Source of the DNA: DASSUC01 sp035649895
GTDB taxonomy: Bacteria; Actinomycetota; Actinomycetes; Mycobacteriales; Micromonosporaceae
Reading direction: 5' to 3'
Assembly (NCBI GenBank): GCA_035649895.1
Contig: DASRIS010000006.1
Span: 1-30,460, forward strand
DNA length: 30,460 nt
Shown: positions 22,936 to 30,460 of the stretch, piece after piece
Numbering within the stretch: position 1 is the first letter of the stretch
Layout of the letters: every line of letters starts with the position of its first letter
Made by a program: the position numbers and the translations under genes
The notes under the pieces: model-generated
The model's input: only the letters and a program-made list of their open reading frames with translations
What the model was told of the DNA's origin: nothing
Databases searched by the model: none

Positions 22936-24399
22936 TTACGGCAGGCGGGGGCCGGCCTCGCGCTGGGCGGCGAGCCACGCCTCCACGTCGTCGGCGGTGC
23001 GCGGCAGGCCGGCCGAGAGGTTGACCGCGCCGGTCGAGGTGACCAGCACGTCGTCCTCGATGCGTACGCCGATGCCGCGCAGCTCGGCGGGGACCAGCTC
23101 GTCCTCGGGCTGGAAGTACAGGCCCGGCTCGACGGTGAGCACGTACCCCTCGGCGAGGGCGCCGTCGCGGTAGCGCTCCTTGCGGGCCTGGGCGCAGTCG
23201 TGCACGTCCAGGCCGAGCATGTGCCCGAAGCCGTGCAGCGACCAGCGGCGGTAGACGACCGAGTCGGGCTGCATGGCCTCCTCCACGGTGACCGGCAGCA
23301 CGCCGAGGTCGGCCAGGCCCTCGGCGAGCACGCGCATGCACACCTGGTGCACGTCGTCGAACCGCACGCCGGGCCGGACCGCGTCGATGCCGGCCTGCTG
23401 GGAGCGGTGGACGATGTCGTAGACGCGCCGCTGGGCCGGGGTGAACCGGCCGTCCACCGGCACCGTGCGGGTCACGTCGGCGGTGTAGAGGCTGCGGTTC
23501 TCCACCCCCATGTCCATCAGCAGCAGCTCGCCCGGGCGGGTATGCCCGTCGTTGCGGACCCAGTGCAGGATCGTCGCGTGGGCGCCGGCCCCGACGATGC
23601 AGCTGTAGCCGACGTCGTTGCCGTCGTGCCGGGCGCGCAGGCTGAACACGCCCTCGACGAGCCGCTCGGCCACCGGCCGGTCCGCGGGCAGCACCCGGGC
23701 CACGTCCTCGAAGCCGCGGACTGTCGCGTCGACGGCGTCCTGCAGCTGCGCGATCTCCCACTCGTCCTTGACCAGGCGCAGCTCCGACAGCACGGTGGCC
23801 AGCTCGCGGTCGCGCCGGCCGGGCCCGGTCGCGTCGTACGGGGCGACCGCGGCGTCGACCGTGGCGTCGTACCCGCGCAGCACCCTGGTCCGCGACGGCG
23901 CGCAACCGGCCAGCGCGGCCGGCAGCCCGGCCAGGTCTGCGGTCTCGATGCCCAGCTCGGTGGCCTTCTCGGCGAGGGTGTGCCGGCGGCCGATCCACAG
24001 CTCGCCGTAGATACGGTCGCGGAAGAACTCGTCGGTGTCGCGGGGCGAGCGCGGGCGCAGGTAGAGGGTTGCGTCGTGCCCGGCGCCGCTCGGGCGCAGC
24101 ACCAGCACCGCGTCCGGGTCCTGCTCGCCGGTGAGCCAGACCAGGTCGCTGCCGGGCCGGAACCGGAAGAACGAGTCGTTGGCCCGCACCTTCTCCCGCC
24201 CGCTGGGGATGACCAGGGTGTCCTCGCCGAACGCGGCGGAGAGCTGGGCGCGGCGCTTGGCGTGGTTGGGCGCCTCGGGGCGGGGCGTCACCTCCAGGCC
24301 GGTGTCGCGCCACCCGGTGCGCATCAGCTCGGTGAGCCGCTGCGGGTAGTCCGGGTCGTGCGTCTGCGTACCCTGCGTCGCCGGCTCCTGCCCACCCAT
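22936..24399 (-). CDS. pepP: Xaa-Pro aminopeptidase (aminopeptidase P, M24B)
   Basis: A 487-aa cytoplasmic metallopeptidase that removes an N-terminal residue preceding proline. The five metal ligands of the pita-bread fold are all present: D296 and D308 (LLLMDMGVEN, YTADVTRT), H393 (GFGHMLG), E424 (TVEPGLYF) and E448 (VRIEDD). The N-terminal ~200 residues match the aminopeptidase P N-domain (PNHAKRRAQL, IPSGREKVRANDSFFRFRPGSDLVWLTGE). It is divergent from the asparagine synthetase gene with only 64 bases between starts. A full-length housekeeping enzyme; a role in processing the peptides of the neighbouring cluster is possible but not needed. Confidence 0.92.
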   Translation of the reverse strand: MGGQEPATQGTQTHDPDYPQRLTELMRTGWRDTGLEVTPRPEAPNHAKRRAQLSAAFGEDTLVIPSGREKVRANDSFFRFRPGSDLVWLTGEQDPDAVLVLRPSGAGHDATLYLRPRSPRDTDEFFRDRIYGELWIGRRHTLAEKATELGIETADLAGLPAALAGCAPSRTRVLRGYDATVDAAVAPYDATGPGRRDRELATVLSELRLVKDEWEIAQLQDAVDATVRGFEDVARVLPADRPVAERLVEGVFSLRARHDGNDVGYSCIVGAGAHATILHWVRNDGHTRPGELLLMDMGVENRSLYTADVTRTVPVDGRFTPAQRRVYDIVHRSQQAGIDAVRPGVRFDDVHQVCMRVLAEGLADLGVLPVTVEEAMQPDSVVYRRWSLHGFGHMLGLDVHDCAQARKERYRDGALAEGYVLTVEPGLYFQPEDELVPAELRGIGVRIEDDVLVTSTGAVNLSAGLPRTADDVEAWLAAQREAGPRLP

Positions 24400-24463
24400 C
24401 GCCTAGCCTCCACGGGTCGGTGACCTGGTCGCCTCGACGGTACCGCGTGAAAGGATGTCGGCC

Positions 24464-26425
24464 ATGTGTGGACTGCTCACCTTCATCAGCGCCTACGGGG
24501 ACGCGCAGCGCCGCCGGGACGGGATCGCCGAGGCGCTGGAGGCGCTGCACCACCGCGGTCCGGACGAGACCGGGGTGGAGATGGTCTACAGCCCGGCAGG
24601 GGCTGACGTGGTGTTCGCACACAAGCGGCTGGCCATCATCGACGTGGCGCTCAGCCACGAGCCGCTGCCGTACGCCGACGGGCGGTACCTGCTGACCTTC
24701 AACGGTGAGATCTACAACTACCTGGAGCTGCGGGACGAGCTGCGCCGGGAGTTCGGGGCGCGGTTCGCCACGGCCGGCGACGGGGAGGCGATCCTGGCCG
24801 GCTACCACTACTGGGGCGAGTCGGTGGTGGACCGGCTGCGCGGCATGTTCGCCTTCGTCATCTGGGACTCCGTGGAGCGGCGGGCGTTCGCCGCGCGCGA
24901 CCCGTTCGGCATCAAGCCGCTGCACTACCTTGAGGCCGCTGACGGGATCTACTTCGCCAGCGAGAAGAAGGCACTGCTGGCGCTGCAGTGGCAGGAGGGG
25001 CGGATGGCGGGGGACGCCGCCATCGACGCCGCCAACCTGTCGCACTACCTGACGCTGCAGTACGTGCCGGAGCCGGGCACCCTGCACCGCGGCATCGAGC
25101 GGGTCGGCTCCGGGGAGTGCGCCACCTACGAGCCGGGCGGGCAGCTGCGGACCAGGCGCTACTACCGGCCGCGGTTCCGGCCCACGCCGACCGGTGAGCC
25201 GGTCGCGCTGTACCGCCAGATCCAGGACACGCTGCGCGACTCCGTACGCATCCACATGCGCTCGGACGTACCGGTGGGCGCCTTCCTCTCCTCGGGCATC
25301 GACTCGACCGCGGTGGTGGCGCTGGCCCGGGAGTTCAACCCGAACATCCTCACCTTCACCGTCGGCTACGACGTGCCCGGCTACTCCGAGATCGAGGTGG
25401 CCCAGGAGTCGGCCCGGCAGCTGGGCGTGACCACGATCGCCACCAAGATCGGCGCGACCGAGATGATGGAGGCGCTGCCGAAGATCGTGTGGCACCTGGA
25501 CGACCCGGTGGCCGACCCGGCCCTGGTGCCGCTCTACTTCGTCGCCAAGAAGGCGGCCGAGCACGTCACCGTGGTGCTCTCCGGCGAGGGCGCGGACGAG
25601 CTCTTCGGCGGCTACACGATCTACCGCGAGCCACTGTCGCTCGCGCCCGTCTCCGGCCTGCCCGACCCGGTCCAGTACGGCCTGCGGCTGGTCGCCAAGG
25701 CGATCCCGGAGGGGGTGAAGGGCAAGAGCTTCCTGCAGCGCGGGACCACCCCGATCGAGGCCCGCTACTACGGCAACGCGCGCATGTTCACCGAGGTGGA
25801 CAAGCGCCGCCTGCTGCGCCGGTACGACCCGGCCGTGCGCTACACCGACGTCACCGAGCAGGTGTACGCCGAGGCGGAGGGCCTGGACGACGTGACCAAG
25901 ATGCAGTACGTCGACCTCTACACCTGGCTGCGCGGGGACATCCTGGTCAAGGCCGACCGCATGTCCATGGCGCACTCGCTGGAGCTGCGGGTGCCGTTCC
26001 TGGACCGGGAGGTGTTCGAGGTCGCCGCGACCGTCCCGGTGGAGCTGAAGCTGCCGCCACGCTCGGTGGAGACGAAGTTCGCGCTGCGCCGGGCCCTGGA
26101 GGGGGTGGTGCCGCCGGCCATCGTCAACCGGGTCAAGCTGGGCTTCCCCACCCCGACCCGGGTCTGGCTGCGCCAGGAGATGTACGACTGGGCGCACCAG
26201 ATCCTGTCCACCTCGGGCGCGGGGGACCTGCTCGACCTGGGCTACGTGCGGGGGCTGCTGGACGCGCACCGGCGGGAGGAGGCCGACCACTCACGCAAGG
26301 TCTGGACGGTGCTCGTCTTCTGCGTCTGGCACGCGATCTTCGTGGAGCGCTCGCTCGACCCGGGCATCGAGCGCAACAAGTCGGCCCTGCTCACCAAGCC
26401 GGTGGTCGGCTCGATGGTGTCCTGA
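24464..26425 (+). CDS. asnB: Asparagine synthetase (glutamine-hydrolysing)
   Basis: A 653-aa two-domain enzyme making asparagine from aspartate, glutamine and ATP. The start is placed at 24464, not at the in-frame ATG 24455, because the mature protein must begin MCG with Cys2 as the glutaminase nucleophile, and AAGGA (24451-24455) is well spaced for it. N-terminal class II glutaminase: HHRGPDETG, RLAIID, FNGEIYNYLEL. C-terminal synthetase: the ATP-pyrophosphatase loop SSGIDS at 276-281 and LSGEGADELFGGY. Actinobacterial homologues can also be amidotransferases of cell-wall or secondary metabolism, but nothing nearby suggests that here. Confidence 0.92.
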   Translation: MCGLLTFISAYGDAQRRRDGIAEALEALHHRGPDETGVEMVYSPAGADVVFAHKRLAIIDVALSHEPLPYADGRYLLTFNGEIYNYLELRDELRREFGARFATAGDGEAILAGYHYWGESVVDRLRGMFAFVIWDSVERRAFAARDPFGIKPLHYLEAADGIYFASEKKALLALQWQEGRMAGDAAIDAANLSHYLTLQYVPEPGTLHRGIERVGSGECATYEPGGQLRTRRYYRPRFRPTPTGEPVALYRQIQDTLRDSVRIHMRSDVPVGAFLSSGIDSTAVVALAREFNPNILTFTVGYDVPGYSEIEVAQESARQLGVTTIATKIGATEMMEALPKIVWHLDDPVADPALVPLYFVAKKAAEHVTVVLSGEGADELFGGYTIYREPLSLAPVSGLPDPVQYGLRLVAKAIPEGVKGKSFLQRGTTPIEARYYGNARMFTEVDKRRLLRRYDPAVRYTDVTEQVYAEAEGLDDVTKMQYVDLYTWLRGDILVKADRMSMAHSLELRVPFLDREVFEVAATVPVELKLPPRSVETKFALRRALEGVVPPAIVNRVKLGFPTPTRVWLRQEMYDWAHQILSTSGAGDLLDLGYVRGLLDAHRREEADHSRKVWTVLVFCVWHAIFVERSLDPGIERNKSALLTKPVVGSMVS

Positions 26426-26466
26426 CCCATCCTGCCGGTTGGTCCTGACCCATCCTGCCGGTTGGT
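26421..26466. repeat. Perfect 23-bp tandem duplication
   Basis: Bases 26421-26443 are repeated exactly at 26444-26466. The first copy includes the asnB stop codon (TGA 26423-26425) and the second ends 11 bases before the antitoxin start, with a TATGGT promoter-like hexamer directly after it. It may be a recent duplication or a pair of operator half-sites for the toxin-antitoxin pair. Confidence 0.9.
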
Positions 26467-26477
26467 ATGGTGCCGGC

Positions 26478-26699
26478 ATGGCGATGGACACGGTGACGGT
26501 CACGCTGTCCCCGGCGACGGTCGCCGCCGCGCGCCGCGCCGCTGAGCAGGCCGGCACGTCCTTCTCCGCCTACGCCGACCGGGCCCTGCGAAACGCGGTC
26601 GTGCGCGACGCCATGGCCCAGCTCGCGGTCGACGGCTACCGCGGTGCCGGTGACGACTGGTACGACACGATCGAGCGCGACTCGGGATCGCGCCGGTGA
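26478..26699 (+). CDS. Antitoxin of a MazEF/PemIK-type pair (ribbon-helix-helix-like)
   Basis: A 73-aa protein. The start at 26478 is chosen over the frame start at 26439, which lies inside the tandem repeat; a second ATG at 26484 is also possible. DTVTVTLSPATVAAARRAAEQAGTSFSAYADRAL has the beta-strand/helix/helix layout of ribbon-helix-helix antitoxins, and the C-terminal half ending in GDDWYDTIERD is the kind of tail that wraps a MazF-type toxin. Its TGA overlaps the toxin GTG start (GTGA), the usual coupled arrangement. The 23-bp duplication upstream is a candidate autoregulatory site. Confidence 0.8.
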   Translation: MAMDTVTVTLSPATVAAARRAAEQAGTSFSAYADRALRNAVVRDAMAQLAVDGYRGAGDDWYDTIERDSGSRR

Positions 26700-26995
26700 G
26701 GCGGGGCGAGGTCTGGCGCGTCGAGACCGTCGGCCGCGACCGCATCGTCCTGGTGGTCGGCAACGACGCGGTGACCCAGCTCTACGACATCGTGCAGTGC
26801 GTGCCGATCGAGGACCCGACGGTGGCCCGCGAGTCGCTGGTGAGCGTGCCGGTCACCGAGCCGGTCAAGGGGGTGGCCGCGGTCGTCGACGCCGGCGCCT
26901 TCCGCAAGGCGCGCTTCACCGAGCGGCTCGGCGCGGCCGACGCGGACGTGCTGGACCAGGTGGACGTGGCCCTGCGGGCGGTCTTCGACCTCTGA
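26696..26995 (+). CDS. MazF/PemK-type toxin (endoribonuclease)
   Basis: A 99-aa protein with the diagnostic N-terminal RRGEVWRV of the PemK/MazF fold, then RIVLVVGND and, in the C-terminal half, VAAVVDAGAFRKARF. These toxins cleave mRNA at short motifs when the antitoxin is lost. The second block lacks the very common RP dipeptide (it reads GRDRIVLVVG), so target specificity or activity could differ. It starts with GTG, overlapping the antitoxin stop. Confidence 0.8.
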   Translation: MRRGEVWRVETVGRDRIVLVVGNDAVTQLYDIVQCVPIEDPTVARESLVSVPVTEPVKGVAAVVDAGAFRKARFTERLGAADADVLDQVDVALRAVFDL

Positions 26996-27017
26996 CCCAG
27001 CCGCCCTCTGACCAGCT

Positions 27018-27167
27018 GCCGGGGAAGGTAGTGCACGGTCGTTATGCTCTGCACCATCGCCGCTAGCAGAGTGGGGCGGTGTGGTAGCCAGCCCGGCTGG
27101 GCACGTATCGATGTCCACGCTCTGCTAGCGCGGATGGTGCAGAGCATAACGACCGCACTACCCCTTC
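27018..27167. mobile_element. MITE-like element with ~44-bp imperfect inverted repeats
   Basis: Arms at about 27028-27071 and 27120-27161 are almost exact reverse complements over more than 40 bases (the longest perfect block is GGTCGTTATGCTCTGCACCAT at 27037-27057), with only small insertions. They enclose about 48 bases with an internal CCAGCCCGGCTGG palindrome and no gene. The outer edges (GCCGGGGAAG left, CCCCTTCGGC right) are also nearly complementary. No coding capacity exists, so it would be a non-autonomous miniature element or a very large hairpin beyond the toxin gene. Confidence 0.7.
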
Positions 27168-27281
27168 GGCGCCGCCTGAGCATCACACCGCAGGCAGCGG
27201 CAGGCCACGCAAACCCACCACCTGGCCCGTGCGCTGCTGGCCAGCGCACTAGCTAGGGCTGGCTCAGATCCGGCGGCTGGC

Positions 27282-28115
27282 TCAGATCCGGCCGGCCAGC
27301 TCGGCGTACCCGCGACGCACCGCGACCAGGGACGGCTGCGGGCCGAACGGCGCGCGCGCAGCCACGGCCGCCGGGGGAGCGCCGTCCGCGTGCCCGTCCC
27401 GGACCAGCCACTCCAGCGCGGTCAGGTCGGCGTGCTGCGCCCGTACGAAGACCTGGTCGACCACTGCGCCGTGACCCGGCACCACGGTGGTGTCCGGGCC
27501 GGTCAGCCGCAGCAGGCGGGCGAGGGTCTCCGGCCACTCCAGCGGGTACGCGTCCTCGAAGCTGGGCGGCCCGCTCTCCTCGACCAGGTCGCCGGCGAGG
27601 ACGACGCCGGCGTCGGGCACCTCGACCACCAGGTCACCGGCGGTGTGGCCGCGGCCGAGGTGGTGCAGCACCACGGCCCGCCCACCGATGTCTACAGTAG
27701 ACTGCCAGTGGACGGTGCGGTCGGGCGGGAGCAGGTCGGCGCCTGCCACCGCGCCGGCCAGCTCGGGTTCGCTGGGTGCCAGCTCCTCGTACCACCGGCG
27801 GCGCACCCGCGCTCCGTCACGCAGCAGCGCGGCGGTCGCCTCGTGCGCCCAGACCGGGCTGTCGCCGCCGGCACGGGCCAGCACCGCGTTGCCGACGCAG
27901 TGGTCGAAGTGGTGGTGGGTGTTGACGATGCTCCATGGTGCGGCGGTCACCCGGCGGGCCGCGCGGGCCAGCTCCGCCCCCTGTGCCGGGGTGGACAGCG
28001 TGTCGACCAGCAGCGCCGCCCCGTCGCCCAGCACGAGCGCCACGTTGACGTCGAAGACCGGGTAGCGCAGGACATGCACCCGGTCGCCGACCTCGACGAA
28101 GCCAGGATCAGCCAT
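27282..28115 (-). CDS. Metallo-beta-lactamase-fold hydrolase
   Basis: A 277-aa enzyme. The HxHxDH metal motif is H67, H69, D71, H72 in NTHHHFDHCVGN; later GRGHTAGDLVV and VLAGDLVEE supply the third His and bridging Asp, and VVPGHG the last His. Proteins of this kind are glyoxalase II-like or general MBL-fold hydrolases with varied substrates. ATG 28115 is used; a TTG just before it (28118) is also in frame. The start overlaps the end of the thioesterase gene by 8 bases, so the two are one operon and may act on related thioester or ester compounds. Confidence 0.85.
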   Translation of the reverse strand: MADPGFVEVGDRVHVLRYPVFDVNVALVLGDGAALLVDTLSTPAQGAELARAARRVTAAPWSIVNTHHHFDHCVGNAVLARAGGDSPVWAHEATAALLRDGARVRRRWYEELAPSEPELAGAVAGADLLPPDRTVHWQSTVDIGGRAVVLHHLGRGHTAGDLVVEVPDAGVVLAGDLVEESGPPSFEDAYPLEWPETLARLLRLTGPDTTVVPGHGAVVDQVFVRAQHADLTALEWLVRDGHADGAPPAAVAARAPFGPQPSLVAVRRGYAELAGRI

Positions 28116-28515
28116 CAAAGGCCTTCTCGAGGAAGCGGTGCCGGTCGACCAGCACCCGCTCCACCCGCCCTTCGGCCACCACCGTCTCGCCGTCGCGCAA
28201 GGTCACCTCGAACAGCAGCCGGCGACCGTCCACCTTGGCCAGCCGCGCCTCGGCGACCACCGTGCGCCCGACCGGGGTGGCCGTGCGGTGCTCCAGCTCG
28301 ACCCGGGCGCCCACGGTGGTCAGGCCGGGCGGCATCCGGGTCGCGGTCGCGGCGACCGTGGCCGCCTCGGCCAGCGCCAGGACCCGGGGTGTACCCAGCA
28401 CCGGCACATCGCCGGAGCCGAGGTTCTGTGCGGTGTCGGCGTCGGTTACGGTCAGCTCTACCCGAGCGGCCAGCCCAGGGGCCAGACCGGCCGGGGCGGC
28501 GGAACCCTGCTCCAT
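28108..28515 (-). CDS. FlK-like hotdog-fold thioesterase
   Basis: A 135-aa hotdog-fold protein. Thr42, Glu50 and His76 occupy precisely the positions of the catalytic residues known for fluoroacetyl-CoA thioesterase FlK (Thr42, Glu50, His76): VLGTPRVLALAEAA and ELEHRTATPVG. The length also fits that family. Proteins of this type are widespread in actinobacteria without fluorinated metabolism, so the true substrate is probably another short acyl-CoA. It is divergent from the sirtuin gene with only 34 bases between starts and in operon with the MBL hydrolase. Confidence 0.82.
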   Translation of the reverse strand: MEQGSAAPAGLAPGLAARVELTVTDADTAQNLGSGDVPVLGTPRVLALAEAATVAATATRMPPGLTTVGARVELEHRTATPVGRTVVAEARLAKVDGRRLLFEVTLRDGETVVAEGRVERVLVDRHRFLEKAFDG

Positions 28516-28549
28516 GGAAGCAGCCTATGCGGTTGGGTACGGTCGGACC

Positions 28550-29335
28550 ATGACGGCACAGCGCCCGGCCGCCGGGCTCGACGAGATCTCCGGCTGGCTC
28601 GCGACCATGTCCCGGGTCACCGTGCTGACCGGGGCCGGCATCTCCACCGACTCCGGCATCCCTGACTTCCGCGGGCCCAACGGGGTGTGGACCCGGGACC
28701 CGGCGGCGGCCCAGATGTCCACCCTCGACAACTACGTGCAGGACCCGGAGGTCCGCCGGCAGGCCTGGCGGCACCGGTTGCAGCACCCGGCGTGGGACGC
28801 CAAGCCCAACGCCGCCCACCAGGCCCTCGTGGAGCTGGAGCGCAGCGGGCAGCTGCACGCCATCGTCACGCAGAACATCGACGGCCTGCACCAGCGGGCC
28901 GGCAGCGACCCGGCGCGCGTGATCGAGGTGCACGGCACCATCTTCGACGTGGAGTGCCTGGGCTGTGCCGACCGTACCTCCATGAGGTCGGTGCTCGCCC
29001 GGGTCGAGGCCGGCGAGGAGGACCCACCCTGCCGGCGCTGCAGCGGGATCCTCAAGTCCGCCACGGTCTCGTTCGGCCAGCAGCTCGACGCCGCGACGCT
29101 GCGCCGGGCGTTCGAGGTGGCGGCCGAGTGTGACCTGTTCCTCGCGGTCGGCACGTCGCTGCAGGTCTACCCGGTAGCCGGTCTGGTGCCGGCGGCGGCC
29201 CAAGCCGGCGCCCGGGTGGTGATCGTCAACGGCGAGCCGACCCCGTTCGACGACGCCGCCGACGGGGTGCTGCATGGCCAGATCGGGGAGGTTCTGCCGG
29301 CGCTGGTAGCGCAGGCAGCCGCACAAGCGGGCTGA
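28550..29335 (+). CDS. NAD-dependent protein deacylase (sirtuin)
   Basis: A 261-aa sirtuin. GAGIS (28-32) and PDFRGPNGVW bind NAD; TQNIDGLH (107-114) and catalytic His128 in EVHGT are present; four Cys (136, 139, 161, 164) form the structural zinc site; GTSLQVYPVAGL completes the NAD pocket. The start at 28550 keeps the normal sirtuin length; the frame continues upstream into the thioesterase gene. TACGGT (28538-28543) lies only 6 bases before this ATG, so a leaderless or near-leaderless transcript is possible. Confidence 0.92.
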   Translation: MTAQRPAAGLDEISGWLATMSRVTVLTGAGISTDSGIPDFRGPNGVWTRDPAAAQMSTLDNYVQDPEVRRQAWRHRLQHPAWDAKPNAAHQALVELERSGQLHAIVTQNIDGLHQRAGSDPARVIEVHGTIFDVECLGCADRTSMRSVLARVEAGEEDPPCRRCSGILKSATVSFGQQLDAATLRRAFEVAAECDLFLAVGTSLQVYPVAGLVPAAAQAGARVVIVNGEPTPFDDAADGVLHGQIGEVLPALVAQAAAQAG

Positions 29336-29364
29336 CCCCAGCGGGCTGGTCTGGCGGGGCCCGT

Positions 29365-30460
29365 CTAGCGGCTACCGGGGTCTATCTGGCGGTTGGTCCA
29401 GGGAGCGTCTCCCGGCTCGCGTCTGACCTGGGTGACCTCGGTCTGGACGGCGTCCCTGTAGGTGGTCTCGGTCTGGACGGCTCCGGCGTGGGTGGTCTCG
29501 GTCTGGGTGGCTTCCTCGTGGATGGCCTCGGCTCGGGCAGCTTCAGCCCGGGCGGTCTCGGCCCGCGCGACGCGAGCCCGCTCGCTCAGCGCCGCCGCCA
29601 GCGCCCGGGCATCGGCCAGTTCGCGGTGCGCGGCCACGGCCCGCAGCGCCCCGGCCGTGTCAGCGTGCACACTGGCCAGGCCCAGCCGTCGGGCAAGCGG
29701 ACCCTGCACGATCCGTACGCTCTGGATCCGCTCGTACGGGACGACGACCAGCTGCCGGGTCACCCGCCCGTCGGTGGTGGCGAAGACCCGGTCGGCCAGC
29801 GCGGCACCGAGGACCGGCTGGGCCAGCGGCGCCAGCCAGCGGGCCCGGCGGGGAGTGGGGGTCAGCGGCAGGGCGGTGATGTCGACGCCCGGCACCACCT
29901 CGGCCACCAGGCGGCGGGCGGTGCCCACGTCCCCGACCGGGAGCAGGCGGGTCACCTGGCGCTCCGACTGGCCCTCCTGCGCGGCGTACCCGGCCACGTC
30001 GAGCACGGCTCGGACCCAGCGGGTGGGCCGCCACAGCAGCGGCCAGGTCACGCTGATCGCCTGGACCCGCGTCGGGGCGACGGTCTGGCTGAGCGTCTCC
30101 AGCAGGCCACCGCGCAGCCGCAGCCCGCCCGGCGCGACGGCCATCCGGAAGCCCCAGTCCTGCATGACCCGGCGCACCGGCACCTGGACCACGCCGACTA
30201 TCGCGGTCAGCAGGCTGGCCGCCCCGATCAGCGTCCACCCCCGGTTCTCGGAGAGGAACTGGAGGCCGACGAAGACGATGCCGAACGGCACCGACCAGAC
30301 CTGCGGGGTCAGCATCTGGCCGAGGAGCACGTCCCGGTTGTCCACCATATGCAGCACCCGCAGTGGTGGCTGGGCCGCCTCGGTGCCGCCCGCCGCGGCA
30401 GCGGTCTCGCCCGGTGCCGCGGCTACGACGTGCGGCGTACGGGTCGCCAGGCGCAGGAGC
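29365..30460 (-). CDS. Bacterial PH-domain (YdbT-like) membrane protein, 5' end outside window
   Basis: The frame is open to the right edge, so the N-terminus is missing. The visible ~364 residues show two hydrophobic segments (PFGIVFVGLQFL and LIGAASLLTAIVGVVQVP) followed by a bPH2-type domain (DWGFRMAVAPGGLRLRGGLLETLSQTVAPTRVQAI) and a second similar domain (RVTRQLVVVPYERIQSVRIVQGPLARRLGLASVHADTAG). This duplicated layout is that of YdbT-like proteins, often beside YdbS. The last ~85 residues are a repeat-rich, Ala/Glu/Thr tail (ARAETARAEAARAEA, then QTETTHAGAVQTETT) that is not normal for the family. Function is unknown; YdbS/YdbT affect membrane stress in Bacillus. Confidence 0.82.
   Translation of the reverse strand, partial: LLRLATRTPHVVAAAPGETAAAAGGTEAAQPPLRVLHMVDNRDVLLGQMLTPQVWSVPFGIVFVGLQFLSENRGWTLIGAASLLTAIVGVVQVPVRRVMQDWGFRMAVAPGGLRLRGGLLETLSQTVAPTRVQAISVTWPLLWRPTRWVRAVLDVAGYAAQEGQSERQVTRLLPVGDVGTARRLVAEVVPGVDITALPLTPTPRRARWLAPLAQPVLGAALADRVFATTDGRVTRQLVVVPYERIQSVRIVQGPLARRLGLASVHADTAGALRAVAAHRELADARALAAALSERARVARAETARAEAARAEAIHEEATQTETTHAGAVQTETTYRDAVQTEVTQVRREPGDAPWTNRQIDPGSR
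29410..29580. repeat. Degenerate in-frame repeats encoding an Ala/Glu/Thr tail
   Basis: Units such as GGTCTCGGTCTGG and GGTCTCGGC recur at 27-36-base spacing, encoding the C-terminal tail of the PH-domain protein. The copies are imperfect and vary in length, in contrast to the well-kept 36-bp array at 9241-9348. Confidence 0.55.

Noticed and set aside
22931..26290. 1119-codon minus-strand frame across asnB and pepP
   Set aside because: It is antisense to a complete asparagine synthetase and out of frame with the complete aminopeptidase P; chance open frame in GC-rich DNA.
26996..27281. Small frames inside the large inverted repeat considered as a transposase gene
   Set aside because: Under 75 codons, no transposase motif, and they merely read through the complementary arms.

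Overview
The window is high-GC actinobacterial DNA: GTG starts, AGGAGG-type ribosome sites, heavy G/C third positions and many ATGA overlaps. A Micromonosporaceae-like chromosome is my best guess, but there is no rRNA or other marker to fix the genus. The first ~4.2 kb is visibly less GC-rich than the rest.

Layout. (1) 1-4251: the 3' tail of an IS66-type transposase, a secreted DUF2690-like protein, and a secreted GH30 glycosidase with five C-terminal repeats and a bulb-type lectin domain. (2) 4252-4533: a frameshifted ribbon-helix-helix-type antitoxin relic. (3) 16411 down to 4536, minus strand: an almost gapless eleven-gene run in the order JmjC-type oxygenase, MFS exporter, M29-like protein, radical SAM/SPASM enzyme, subtilisin-like protease, GAF protein, two more radical SAM proteins, heme-oxygenase-like diiron oxidase (HDO-like), a 62-aa peptide ending in GGGVVW, and a zinc-ribbon/nucleotide cyclase/ATPase protein. 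(4) 16766-22045, plus strand: a 43-aa peptide ending in FDINFGCSSV, a strong hairpin, an M16 peptidase pair (one active, one lacking the zinc site), a SagB/nitroreductase-like flavoenzyme and an unrecognised helical protein. (5) 22046-30460: housekeeping-like genes (NTF2-like protein, aminopeptidase P, asparagine synthetase, MazEF-type toxin-antitoxin pair, a large inverted repeat, MBL hydrolase, FlK-like thioesterase, sirtuin, bacterial PH-domain protein).

The centre (about 4.5-22 kb) is the exciting part. Two divergent operons each carry a short acidic peptide with the same pentapeptide, DVEGH, and otherwise little similarity. Around them sit three radical SAM enzymes, a 2-oxoglutarate-type oxygenase, a diiron-type oxidase, a flavin oxidoreductase, two protease systems and an exporter. 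I infer a ribosomally made, post-translationally modified peptide (RiPP) or peptide-derived cofactor system with two precursors or a precursor plus an adaptor. No LanM/LanB/LanC, YcaO, lasso cyclase or ATP-grasp gene is present, so it does not fit the common RiPP classes. The combination of radical SAM/SPASM enzyme, heme-oxygenase-fold oxidase and M16 heterodimer is reminiscent of the pyrroloquinoline quinone (PQQ) toolkit (PqqE, PqqC, PqqF/G), which is an analogy and not a demonstrated homology.

Likely regulation: a perfect 12-bp palindrome lies in the divergent intergenic region, a terminator-like hairpin separates the 43-aa peptide from its processing genes (favouring excess peptide), and the GAF and cyclase/ATPase proteins may sense a signal.
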